Of a stretch of DNA of 38,823 nucleotides, positions 23,261 through 30,663 are shown in pieces. Position 1 is the stretch's first letter, and every line of letters starts with the position of its first letter. The notes under the pieces were generated by a model. That model worked only from the letters and a program-made list of their open reading frames with translations, did no database searches and was not told where the DNA came from. Both the position numbers and the translations under genes were made by a program. The DNA is from Gammaproteobacteria bacterium (GTDB lineage Bacteria; Pseudomonadota; Gammaproteobacteria; GCA-001735895): contig JAUVCH010000025.1 in the NCBI GenBank assembly GCA_030595795.1, forward strand, positions 1-38,823. The letters are read 5' to 3'.

Positions 23261-23292
23261 AGTTGTTAACCCTTTAATATGTAATGGGAATT

Positions 23293-23323
23293 AGTTTATC
23301 AGCGTTTATTGTGCAGTGCAACA
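23293..23323 (-). promoter_or_regulatory. phaEC promoter overlapped by a PhaR-type box
   Basis: On the minus strand TTGCAC (23316-23321), a 17-bp spacer and TAAACT (23293-23298) form a sigma70-like promoter for phaE. The -35 lies inside TTGTGCAGTGCAACA (23309-23323), which differs from phasin box 1 at one position. The same box lies 118 bp upstream of the divergent phaR gene and could also serve its autoregulation. Confidence 0.7.
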
Positions 23324-23335
23324 TATCTATTTTGC

Positions 23336-23383
23336 ATGGTTCTGTGGGGGCATCGCTTCGCGACTTGTCCCTCACAGAGCCAT
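23336..23383 (+). other. Long imperfect hairpin upstream of phaR
   Basis: ATGGTTCTGTG (23336-23346) pairs with CACAGAGCCAT (23373-23383), including one G-T pair. An inner GGG/CCC extends the stem across one mismatch, and the loop contains GCTTCGCGAC. It lies between the PhaR-type box and the phaR start, so it may be a leader structure, a terminator for unidentified upstream transcription, or a dispersed repeat. Confidence 0.55.
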
Positions 23384-23440
23384 ACAAACAGGATAGTTTA
23401 CGGTACACTTTCGCCATTAATTTTATTAAGTGTGGCAGCC

Positions 23441-23911
23441 GTGAGCGACGAAGAACAAGCGATAAGAATTATTAAGAAATACCCCAACCGTCGGCTATAC
23501 GATACTGAAACGAGCTGCTATATCACCCTGACTGAAGTACGCGAGTTGGTGGTCAACGAGGTGGCATTTAAGGTCGTAGAGCAAAAGAGCAGTGAAGACA
23601 TTACCCGCAGTATTCTGTTACAGATAATCCTCGAACAGGAGTCAGAAACAAATCCGTTGTTTTCGAACGATAATTTGCAACGATTTATACGTTACTATGG
23701 TTCCGCACCACAGGAGGGTTTTTCTGAGTTCATGGGACAGAGCCTGCAATTCTTTCACGACCAGCAACTCGAATTCGGCAAGACCTTCGAAGGATTGGCT
23801 GGACAGAACCCTATGTCGATGTGGACCGACATGACGCGGAAAAATATGGACACATGGAGCCAGATGATGGGCTTGTCGGGGGCCGATAAACAAAAAGGTG
23901 ATTCTGAATAA
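23441..23911 (+). CDS. phaR: PHA synthesis transcriptional repressor PhaR
   Basis: The 156-residue protein carries the PHB accumulation regulator DNA-binding domain at its start (RIIKKYPNRRLYDTETSCYI, TRSILLQIILEQE). A PHB-binding accessory segment (SEFMGQSLQFFHDQQLEFGK) and a Met/Trp-rich amphipathic end that should contact the polymer follow. PhaR represses phasin and synthase genes until it is titrated by nascent PHA. The GTG at 23441 is chosen because the domain starts right after it; the open frame extends upstream to 23309 but there encodes unrelated residues over the regulatory region. Confidence 0.93.
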   Translation: MSDEEQAIRIIKKYPNRRLYDTETSCYITLTEVRELVVNEVAFKVVEQKSSEDITRSILLQIILEQESETNPLFSNDNLQRFIRYYGSAPQEGFSEFMGQSLQFFHDQQLEFGKTFEGLAGQNPMSMWTDMTRKNMDTWSQMMGLSGADKQKGDSE

Positions 23912-23991
23912 GCTTTCGACCAGGCTTCTAATTTGGACAAATTCACTTCTATCCCTAAAGTAATAAGCCATCTTTAAAGCCGACTCGTGGC

Positions 23992-24033
23992 TTGACAAGC
24001 TTCCCCCTGAACATTAAATTGTGCAGCGCAGCA
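23992..24033 (+). promoter_or_regulatory. phaB2 promoter with PhaR-type box
   Basis: TTGACA (23992-23997), a 17-bp spacer and TAAATT (24015-24020) form a near-consensus promoter. The box TTGTGCAGCGCAGCA (24019-24033) overlaps the end of the -10 and the start site, mirroring box 2 of the phasin promoter, with two changes from the phaE box. Confidence 0.75.
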
Positions 24034-24065
24034 TTACACTAAATCGATTTAAGGGGTAGTATAAA

Positions 24066-24812
24066 GTGAACGAGAAAAAAATTGCATTGGTCACGGGTGG
24101 TACTGGTGGCATTGGTTCTGCGATCTGTATCGGCCTGGCTGAACAAGGTCGAAAGGTAGTTGCTGGTTATTTCCCCCCCGAAAAAGATGCTGCAGAGGCC
24201 TGGCAAAAAGCTCGTCAGGAAGAAGGCTACGATATTGAAATCGCTGCTGGTGATGTCTCTGACTACGAAGGCAGCCAGGAAATGATAGCCGATATCGGTA
24301 GTCGCCTGGGAGGCATCGATATTCTGGTCAATTGCGCAGGTATTACTCGTGACAAGACATTACGAAAGATGGAACCGGAGCAATGGAATTCGGTGCTACG
24401 TACCAATCTCGATTCAGCCTTTAACGTCACACGTCACGTGGTAGACGATATGACCCAGAAAAATTTCGGCCGCATTGTTAATATCGCCTCAGTTAACGGC
24501 CAAAAAGGTCAGTTTGGTCAGACTAATTACTCTGCAGCCAAAGCCGGATTACACGGTTTTACCAAGGCACTGGCGCTGGAAGTAGCCGCCAAAGGCGTCA
24601 CCGTCAATACGGTCTCACCGGGATACGTCAAAACCGAAATGACCAGTGCGATGCCAACTGAAGTGCTCGACGCCATCGTCAACCAGGTGCCGGTCGGACG
24701 CCTGGCTTCACCGGAAGAAATCGCGTATTCGGTCTGTTTCCTGACCGAGGATAAAAATGCCTATATGACCGGCGCTAATCTGCCGGTGAACGGCGGTATG
24801 TATATGAGTTAA
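24066..24812 (+). CDS. phaB: Acetoacetyl-CoA reductase, copy 2
   Basis: This 248-residue short-chain dehydrogenase is paralogous to the one at 14271. It has the Rossmann motif TGGTGGIG, NCAGITRDKTLRKM, the catalytic Ser in IASVNGQKGQFGQ, the YSAAK dyad and SPGYVKTEMT. It should also reduce acetoacetyl-CoA for PHA synthesis. Start is GTG, preceded by AAGGGG and TATAAA, strikingly like copy 1. It lies downstream of phaR but has its own PhaR-box promoter. Its stop overlaps the convergent AhpD-like gene by 4 nt. Confidence 0.93.
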   Translation: MNEKKIALVTGGTGGIGSAICIGLAEQGRKVVAGYFPPEKDAAEAWQKARQEEGYDIEIAAGDVSDYEGSQEMIADIGSRLGGIDILVNCAGITRDKTLRKMEPEQWNSVLRTNLDSAFNVTRHVVDDMTQKNFGRIVNIASVNGQKGQFGQTNYSAAKAGLHGFTKALALEVAAKGVTVNTVSPGYVKTEMTSAMPTEVLDAIVNQVPVGRLASPEEIAYSVCFLTEDKNAYMTGANLPVNGGMYMS

Positions 24813-25399
24813 GTCCTTTCAGGCGGAACCCGCCCCATTAGATAAAACTCTTCGTTAGTACGCATGCTGGTGAGATTCACCATGCGGTTCGACAATCCAA
24901 AAAAGGCGCTAATTGCACCGATGTCCCAGATATCCTCGTCATCGAAACCATGCTGATTGAGTAGTTCATAATCCGCGTCATTAACCTTCTCGGCTTCGCG
25001 CGATACCTTCAGCGCGAAATCGAGCATGGCCTTCTGTCTATCACTAATATCTGCCTTGCGATAGTTAGTAGCGACCTGATCGGCTATCAGTGGATTCTTC
25101 GCACGAATCCGAAGTATCGCACCATGCGCGATCACGCAATACTGGCACTGGTTTCTGGCAGAAGTCGCGACCACAATCATTTCCCGCTCAGCCTTGTTGA
25201 GACCGGGACTGTCCTTTTCCATCAAAGCATCGTGATAGGCGAAAAAGGCACGAAACTCGGCAGGCCGATGCGACAGTGCAAGAAAAACATTGGGGATGAA
25301 ACCAGCTTTTTCGTTGACCTCGTTAATGCGCTGACGGATATCTTCGGGTAGCTCGGATAATTCGGGAATCGGGAAGCGACTGATTGGGTAGTTAGACAT
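24809..25399 (-). CDS. AhpD-like / carboxymuconolactone decarboxylase family protein
   Basis: The 196-residue protein carries the redox motif of AhpD-type alkylhydroperoxidases: Cys85-x-x-Cys88 and His92 in RNQCQYCVIAHG. It resembles the peroxidase-related subgroup. It probably reduces peroxides or handles a disulfide relay in the cytoplasm. The start ATG at 25399 gives the family start ISRFPIPELSELPED. It is monocistronic, convergent with phaB2. Confidence 0.87.
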   Translation of the reverse strand: MSNYPISRFPIPELSELPEDIRQRINEVNEKAGFIPNVFLALSHRPAEFRAFFAYHDALMEKDSPGLNKAEREMIVVATSARNQCQYCVIAHGAILRIRAKNPLIADQVATNYRKADISDRQKAMLDFALKVSREAEKVNDADYELLNQHGFDDEDIWDIGAISAFFGLSNRMVNLTSMRTNEEFYLMGRVPPERT

Positions 25400-25493
25400 A
25401 AGAATGGCTCGTTTCAGGAGACCTCATATTAACAAAAACAAAGTTGACCCGTAGAGGAAATTAGCCTTGCCCGGAGTCTTCTTATTAATCTCT

Positions 25494-25530
25494 TGATCTA
25501 GTGTCAATTAAATGAGAATATAATTCTCAT
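25494..25530 (+). promoter_or_regulatory. mmsA promoter covered by a perfect inverted repeat
   Basis: ATGAGAATATAATTCTCAT (25512-25530) is a perfect 8-3-8 inverted repeat that contains a TATAAT (25519-25524). TTGATC (25494-25499) is a possible -35 with a long 19-bp spacer. Binding there would block the promoter; the IclR regulator encoded after mmsA is the nearest candidate. Confidence 0.65.
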
Positions 25531-25587
25531 ATTAAAAATAACCTTCTCGATATTTTTATTAATTCTGAAATTTGGAGCAAAAGACTA

Positions 25588-27123
25588 ATGGGCAATATGA
25601 TTGAGTTAAATCAGATCAAAAACTTTATTAATGGAGAGTGGGTCGCGCCATCGGACTGCGAAACAGTACCTTTAATAAATCCGTCTACTGCCGAAATAAT
25701 CGGTGAAGTGCCGATGTCGACGCCAGAAATTTCTAATCAGGCCGTCGAAGCTGCGGCCAGGGCATTTCCGGGCTGGTGCGCAACTCCTTTACCGCGTCGG
25801 ATGAATTATATTTTTAAGATTTATCACGCCATGCAGGAAAATCTCGAAGAACTAGCTCAGGCTATCGCGCTCGATCAGGCCAAGCATATCTCAGAAGCTC
25901 GCGGCGAAGTGAGCCGGGTAATTGAAATTGTGCAAATGGCCTGCAGCACACCCACCCTGATGCAGGGCGAAACCATTCAGGGCATTGCGCCCAATATTAA
26001 CGGTCGCGTGATTAAGGCACCTTTAGGTGTTTTCTGTGGTGTAGCACCGTTTAACTTTCCAGCTTTGGTATTTGGCTGGTTTATTCCGGTAGCAATTGCC
26101 ACTGGCAATACATTCGTTTACAAACCATCCAGCGAATCGCCGTTGTTTATGCAGAAGATGATGCAGTTGCTAGTCGACATTGGCTTACCCAGCGGCGTCG
26201 TTAATGTCGTTCACGGTGACCGCGAGGTCGTTGAAGCCTGGTATGAAAATGAACACGTTGTCGGCGTCTGTCTGGTCGGATCAACTCCGACCGCCAGGGC
26301 CATTGCCGAAGGTTGTGGTCGCAACGGCAAAAAGACCATGCTACTCGGCGGCGCTAAAAACTTCCTGGTTGCAATGGAAGATGCTCCAATGGATCTTCTA
26401 ATCGAAAACATCCTGATGTCCGGTTACGGCTCAGCAGGCCAACGCTGCCTGGCGGTTTCTAATATTGCAGTCGTTCCTGAAATTCATGATGAATTTGTCG
26501 AGCGCCTGCTAGAAGCCTCACGCAAAATCACTCTGGGTGATGCCCGTGACCCGGACATTTTCATGGGCCCGGTGATTTCTGCACAGGCTAAGGCGAAGGT
26601 AGAAGAATACATCCGTGTTGGCGTCGAAGCTGGCGCTACTCTCGCTCTGGACGGACGCAATCCTGCCCTCCCTGATGCAAACCGCGACGGGTATTTTATT
26701 GGCCCTACCGTATTCACCGACGTTACGCCCTGTATGCGTATCGCTAAAGAAGAAATTTTTGGCCCGGTACTCAGCGTCATTAAAGTAGGCTGCATCAATA
26801 CCGCTTTAAAAATGATTAGCGATCATGACATGGGAAATGGTGCCTGCATATTCACCCAGAACAGCTATTATACGGAGAAATTTATCAATGAAGCGGATGT
26901 CGGCATGGTTGGCGTCAACGTTGGCATTTGCGCGCCGCATCCCTATCTACCCTTTGGCGGCATCAAGGATTCACTAGTAGGCAATAATAAGGTGCAAGGC
27001 AAGGATTCGGTTGATTTCTTTACTCAAAACAAAACGGCGACCGTACGTATCGTCAATCCCAAAGAGACGGACGCGACGAATAAACCAGTAGATGCCAGTG
27101 TCCGTAGTTGTGTAGCCAGCTAA
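25588..27123 (+). CDS. mmsA: Methylmalonate-semialdehyde dehydrogenase (CoA-acylating)
   Basis: The enzyme converts methylmalonate semialdehyde, or malonate semialdehyde, with CoA and NAD+ to propionyl-CoA or acetyl-CoA, in valine, beta-alanine and inositol breakdown. The 511-residue aldehyde-dehydrogenase fold shows PLGVFCGVAPFNFPALVFGW, GSTPTARAIAE, the nucleophile in GSAGQRCLAVS, KEEIFGPVLSV and LPFGGIKDS. The LGGAKNF segment, instead of ELGGK, fits the CoA-dependent subfamily. The ATG has GGAG 10 nt upstream; a second ATG lies 3 codons on. The C-terminal tail beyond about residue 490 is somewhat longer than usual. An IclR regulator gene follows after 58 nt. Confidence 0.92.
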   Translation: MGNMIELNQIKNFINGEWVAPSDCETVPLINPSTAEIIGEVPMSTPEISNQAVEAAARAFPGWCATPLPRRMNYIFKIYHAMQENLEELAQAIALDQAKHISEARGEVSRVIEIVQMACSTPTLMQGETIQGIAPNINGRVIKAPLGVFCGVAPFNFPALVFGWFIPVAIATGNTFVYKPSSESPLFMQKMMQLLVDIGLPSGVVNVVHGDREVVEAWYENEHVVGVCLVGSTPTARAIAEGCGRNGKKTMLLGGAKNFLVAMEDAPMDLLIENILMSGYGSAGQRCLAVSNIAVVPEIHDEFVERLLEASRKITLGDARDPDIFMGPVISAQAKAKVEEYIRVGVEAGATLALDGRNPALPDANRDGYFIGPTVFTDVTPCMRIAKEEIFGPVLSVIKVGCINTALKMISDHDMGNGACIFTQNSYYTEKFINEADVGMVGVNVGICAPHPYLPFGGIKDSLVGNNKVQGKDSVDFFTQNKTATVRIVNPKETDATNKPVDASVRSCVAS

Positions 27124-27181
27124 CGATTTTCTGAAATCACGAGTCCGATAACTAACTACAAAATATCTCGTAAAGGAATAT

Positions 27182-27940
27182 ATGGCCGCTAGCAGTAAAA
27201 GAACATCATCGAAACGCATCATCGAAGTGTTGGGCGCGATCGTCCGGGAGCCTAATGCAGCTACTGCGATACACCTGTCAAAGTCACTCGACATCCCCCT
27301 GCCGACTATTTACCGCCAGCTAGAAGCGCTAACCGAAGAAAAATTCATCGCCGCAAGTCCTTCGGGGACATTTGTTCCTGGTTCGAGCTTACGTTCTTTG
27401 ATGCTCAACTGCCTTACTTATGAGCCGCAGGTAACATTAAGGCGAGTAATATTGAAGAAGCTATCAATCGAGATGGATGAAACCATTAGCTTATCTGTAC
27501 CCACTGGAGAGATGCTCACTTATTATGATCGATTCGAGTCCCATTGGCCGATCCAGAATAACGTCAGGATTGGCGACCGGCTTCCTCTAACTAGCAGCGC
27601 CTCAGGGAAGCTTTATCTAAGTACATTTGAGCGTAGCGCGGCGATAGAAATATTTAAGAGCACCCCTGCGACTGGACACGCGAAAAACAAGATATCCACC
27701 CAGAAGGGATTTTCCACAGAACTTGACCTGATCCAGTCTCGTGGATATGCGTTTGATAATGAAGAGTGGTTCGATGGCATGATTGGCGCATCCGTGCCAA
27801 TCTATAATCTAAATCGCGGCCTTTGCTCCTGTCTTTCTACCCACTCACTTACATCGCGCAAAAACATGAAGGAGCTCGAAACCAAGATTCCAGTCATGCA
27901 AGAAACTGCGAAGAAATTAGCGAAAATCCTGTTTGCCTGA
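27182..27940 (+). CDS. IclR-family transcriptional regulator
   Basis: The 252-residue protein has an N-terminal winged helix (TSSKRIIEVLGAIVREPNAA, SLDIPLPTIYRQLEALTEEK) and a C-terminal IclR effector-binding domain (RIGDRLPLTSSASGKLYLST, RGYAFDNEEWFDGMIGASVP). IclR proteins control catabolic operons in response to a small acid. Location directly behind mmsA suggests control of that gene, possibly through the inverted repeat at 25512-25530. The ATG has AAAGGA 6 nt upstream. Confidence 0.88.
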   Translation: MAASSKRTSSKRIIEVLGAIVREPNAATAIHLSKSLDIPLPTIYRQLEALTEEKFIAASPSGTFVPGSSLRSLMLNCLTYEPQVTLRRVILKKLSIEMDETISLSVPTGEMLTYYDRFESHWPIQNNVRIGDRLPLTSSASGKLYLSTFERSAAIEIFKSTPATGHAKNKISTQKGFSTELDLIQSRGYAFDNEEWFDGMIGASVPIYNLNRGLCSCLSTHSLTSRKNMKELETKIPVMQETAKKLAKILFA

Positions 27941-27994
27941 GATAAAAAAATGAACACCTTAGTAAGAATTTAGCTGCGCCAAATAACAACCCAA

Positions 27995-28972
27995 TCAACC
28001 CCTAACCAAACCACCTAAACGCTCACCAATAATCCGCTCAGCATCAGCCATTATACCGTTAATCAACGACTCAACGCTGGGAATGTCGTCGATTAGCCCG
28101 GCAACCATACCGCAGCTCCAGGCACCGACCTCCATCTCACCGTCGATCATCACCTTCGGGTAGACGCCGGCAACCTCGTCGATAATGTCATCGATCTTGA
28201 GCTGATCACCCAAAGCTTTTTCTTTTTCCAGGATTCGATCAACCGCAGAGTTAGCCAGCACTCTTTCGGTATTGCGTATCGGCCGCATGATCAGTCGCGT
28301 ATCCAGCTCGCTGGCGTTGACCAAGGCCTGTTTAACATTATCGTGTATTGGTGCTTCCTCGGTCGCCATGAATCGCGTACCCATGTTGATACCTTCGGCC
28401 CCCAGAGCGAGTGCCGCCACCAGTTGAGCGCCGGTGGCCATACCGCCAGAAGCGACGAAGGGGATCGATAGTTCCTGCGCTGCGCGCGGCAGTAAAATTA
28501 AATTCGGAATATCGTCTTCGCCCGGATGGCCACCGCACTCGAAACCATCGACGCTCACCGCATCGCAGCCGATACTTTCAGCCTTCAATGCATGCCGCAC
28601 CGAGGTGCATTTATGGATGACCTTTATGCCAGCTTCTTTCAACGATGGCATATAAGCCTCAGGACTGCGTCCGGCGGTCTCGACAATTTTAACGCCGCCA
28701 TCGATGATGGCCTGAATATATTCGGTATAAGGTGGGTCGGTAAACGCGGGCAAGAAAGTCAAATTAACACCGAACGGCTTATCGGTCATTTCGTGACAGC
28801 GCGCGATCTCATTCGCCAGATCTGCCGGTGTTTTCTGCGTCAAACCGGTGATAAACCCCAAACCACCGGCGTTGCTGACCGCAGCGGCCAATTCGGCAAA
28901 GCCGACAAAATGCATACCGCCCTGTATGATTGGGTGCTGGATATCAAATAATTCAGTAATTTTGGTTTTCAT
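27995..28972 (-). CDS. Nitronate monooxygenase family flavoprotein
   Basis: The 325-residue TIM-barrel FMN protein belongs to the nitronate monooxygenase (2-nitropropane dioxygenase) family. Landmarks are HPIIQGGMHFVGFAELAAAV, NAGGLGFITG, DAVSVDGFECGGHPGED, PFVASGGMATGAQLVAALAL and GTRFMATEEAP. It may detoxify alkyl nitronates or act as an enoyl reductase-like enzyme. The ATG at 28972 has GGAA 8 nt upstream; a longer frame to 29056 would run into the divergent regulator gene and is rejected. The start lies 27 bp from the start of the Crp/Fnr gene. Confidence 0.9.
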   Translation of the reverse strand: MKTKITELFDIQHPIIQGGMHFVGFAELAAAVSNAGGLGFITGLTQKTPADLANEIARCHEMTDKPFGVNLTFLPAFTDPPYTEYIQAIIDGGVKIVETAGRSPEAYMPSLKEAGIKVIHKCTSVRHALKAESIGCDAVSVDGFECGGHPGEDDIPNLILLPRAAQELSIPFVASGGMATGAQLVAALALGAEGINMGTRFMATEEAPIHDNVKQALVNASELDTRLIMRPIRNTERVLANSAVDRILEKEKALGDQLKIDDIIDEVAGVYPKVMIDGEMEVGAWSCGMVAGLIDDIPSVESLINGIMADAERIIGERLGGLVRG

Positions 28973-28999
28973 TAAATTTATTCCGCTACGAGGAAGGAA

Positions 29000-29677
29000 A
29001 TGATCTCTACCATACAACAGGCCGAGTTTGAAAATCGCTTTCCGTTCATCAAACAATGTTCGCCTGCATTTGTAGCATCATTCTACAGTAAGGCCCAGTA
29101 TGCCGAATTACCGGCCGCGAGTTCAATCTGTGATGAAGGCCAGCACTGCGCCCAACTGGCGATGGTTCTCGATGGCGTGGGACGAGTATATAAACTATCA
29201 ACGAGCGGGCGAGAAGTAACTCTCTATAGAATCAATGCGGGCGAGAGTTGCGTGTTAACCGCCTCCTGCATCATGAATGGTGACAGTTTCCCGGCAATGG
29301 CGGTTACTGAAACAATCGTCAAAGCGGTTCTTATTTCCCCTGCTAACGTAGTTGACTGGTTTTGCCAGGAACCGCAATGGCAACAATTTGTATTTCGCCT
29401 CCTGTCGCACAGGTTGAGCGATATTATTTCAGTAGTCGAAGAAGTTGCGTTCAAACGCATCGATGTACGCCTCGCCGAGCAGTTTGCGCGTGCTCTGGCA
29501 AATGGCGACTCTGTACTGGATAAAACCCACGCCGAGTTGGCCGCCGATGTTGGCAGTTCACGCGAAGTCATTAGCCGGATTCTAAGAGACTTTTCGGAGC
29601 GAGGCCTGATAAGCACGCATCGAGGTCGTATTGAGATACACGATCAATCAGCGCTGATCGAGCTGGCTAAGCATTGA
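29000..29677 (+). CDS. Crp/Fnr-family transcriptional regulator
   Basis: The 225-residue protein has an N-terminal cyclic-nucleotide-binding-like beta-roll (LAMVLDGVGRVYKLSTSGRE, RINAGESCVLTASCIM) and a long dimer helix. A winged helix follows (THAELAADVGSSREVISRIL, GLISTHRGRIEI). The GESCVLTASC segment and cysteines 20, 44, 50, 84 and 90 are notable. They do not match the classical N-terminal Fnr iron-sulfur cluster, so a thiol-based or other signal is possible. Regulators of this type often accompany DUF2892/YgaP-like genes, one of which lies at 30352. AGGAAGG precedes the ATG. Confidence 0.9.
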   Translation: MISTIQQAEFENRFPFIKQCSPAFVASFYSKAQYAELPAASSICDEGQHCAQLAMVLDGVGRVYKLSTSGREVTLYRINAGESCVLTASCIMNGDSFPAMAVTETIVKAVLISPANVVDWFCQEPQWQQFVFRLLSHRLSDIISVVEEVAFKRIDVRLAEQFARALANGDSVLDKTHAELAADVGSSREVISRILRDFSERGLISTHRGRIEIHDQSALIELAKH

Positions 29678-30248
29678 CCAAACCTGCCTCGCGGTCTTTA
29701 TGCCGCCGATGATAGCTAAAAACACGTCGGATAAAATCTTCGCCGAGTTGTGGATCATCTAACCCGGCCTCATCCTCGACTGGCAGGTCGGGGAAATTCT
29801 CCATCAAAACCTGAGTGTATAAACCAGACCCCTGGTCTCGCGGGTATCCATTGCTATAAATTTTCACCCGCTCCATGCCGCAACTGGGTGATCCTTTTTT
29901 GACGATATATCCAAAAATTCCCGCCTGCCAGTGCTTTTGCTGTTGCGCCATCGCCTGTAATTCGTCGGTCACTCGCAGCTCATTATTCTCAACCCCCACT
30001 GCCTCTATCTTATTAGCCGTTTTGACCAGGCGCACAGGCGGTCGCGGCACGCCCATACAAATCGCCATTTCTGGACAAAAAGGCTGGAAATCAAAATACT
30101 GACCGAGCGAATTCATGATGTGGATATTGTGTCTGTGACCACCATCGTAGCGAACTTTCTCACCAATCAGACAGCTACTAATGCCAACAGGGATCAGATT
30201 TTTTGTTGAATCATGTTTCAAAGGTGACTCAGTTCGGTAGAATGTCAC
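29667..30248 (-). CDS. DUF523 family protein
   Basis: The product is about 193 residues and carries DUF523 landmarks: VGISSCLIGEKVRYDGGHRH, FCPEMAICMGVPRPPVRLV and KKGSPSCGMERVKIY. The conserved cysteines suggest metal or iron-sulfur binding, and the function is unknown. The GTG at 30248 opens the frame, but the family usually begins just before ISSCLIG, so a TTG about 10 codons in is an alternative. The gene overlaps the convergent Crp/Fnr gene by 11 nt. Confidence 0.85.
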   Translation of the reverse strand: MTFYRTESPLKHDSTKNLIPVGISSCLIGEKVRYDGGHRHNIHIMNSLGQYFDFQPFCPEMAICMGVPRPPVRLVKTANKIEAVGVENNELRVTDELQAMAQQQKHWQAGIFGYIVKKGSPSCGMERVKIYSNGYPRDQGSGLYTQVLMENFPDLPVEDEAGLDDPQLGEDFIRRVFSYHRRHKDREAGLVNA

Positions 30249-30280
30249 TAATTATACATCAATAAAAAAGCCCGACCTTG

Positions 30281-30293
30281 GTGACATTGTCAC
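30281..30293 (+). promoter_or_regulatory. Palindrome GTGACATTGTCAC, candidate operator
   Basis: A perfect 6-1-6 inverted repeat lies 58 nt upstream of the DUF2892 gene and beside the start of the divergent DUF523 gene. Its TGACA/TGTCA arms resemble Crp/Fnr-type half sites, so the regulator at 29000 may bind it. Confidence 0.4.
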
Positions 30294-30351
30294 TGAAAAC
30301 TCGGTCAAATCTTCATAAAATAAAACCTCAATATTCACAGGAGTCATAGCC

Positions 30352-30564
30352 ATGAAGAAAAATGTAGGAACAATCGATCGAACCATCCGCGCACTGGCTG
30401 GCATTGCCGGCATCGCTTTATTTGCCACAGGCATTGTAGCGGGAACACTCGGAATCATCGCCCTGGTCGTCGGCGTGGTATTACTCGGCACCGCTGTTAT
30501 TGGCTGGTGCCCACCTTATGCTTTATTAGGTATTAATAGTTGCGGTACAAAGTCGGCCGAATAA
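30352..30564 (+). CDS. DUF2892 (YgaP-type) small membrane protein
   Basis: The 70-residue protein starts KKNVGTIDRTIRALAGIAGI and continues with two hydrophobic segments. It ends WCPPYALLGINSCGTKS, as in DUF2892 proteins and the membrane part of the rhodanese YgaP. The two cysteines near the end of the second helix fit a sulfur- or redox-linked membrane role, which is unproven. AGGAG lies 10 nt before the ATG. Confidence 0.85.
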   Translation: MKKNVGTIDRTIRALAGIAGIALFATGIVAGTLGIIALVVGVVLLGTAVIGWCPPYALLGINSCGTKSAE

Positions 30565-30574
30565 TACTGAATAA

Positions 30575-30618
30575 TAAAGCACCGTCATTGTGAATTCAGT
30601 TCGCAATGACGTGCTTTA
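30575..30618 (+). terminator. Stem-loop terminator after DUF2892 gene
   Basis: TAAAGCA(C)CGTCATTGTGAA pairs with TTCGCAATGACGTGCTTTA, with one bulge and one G-T pair, around a short loop, 10 nt past the stop. The following T-run is interrupted (ATATTATTTGTTTTT). Confidence 0.65.
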
Positions 30619-30663
30619 ATATTATTTGTTTTTCAGATTTGAAGGAACCGTATAATAAGGCCG

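Noticed and set aside
23309..23440. Upstream extension of the phaR frame
   Set aside because: The 44 extra codons cover the PhaR box and a hairpin and encode no domain; the PhaR DNA-binding domain starts right after the GTG at 23441.
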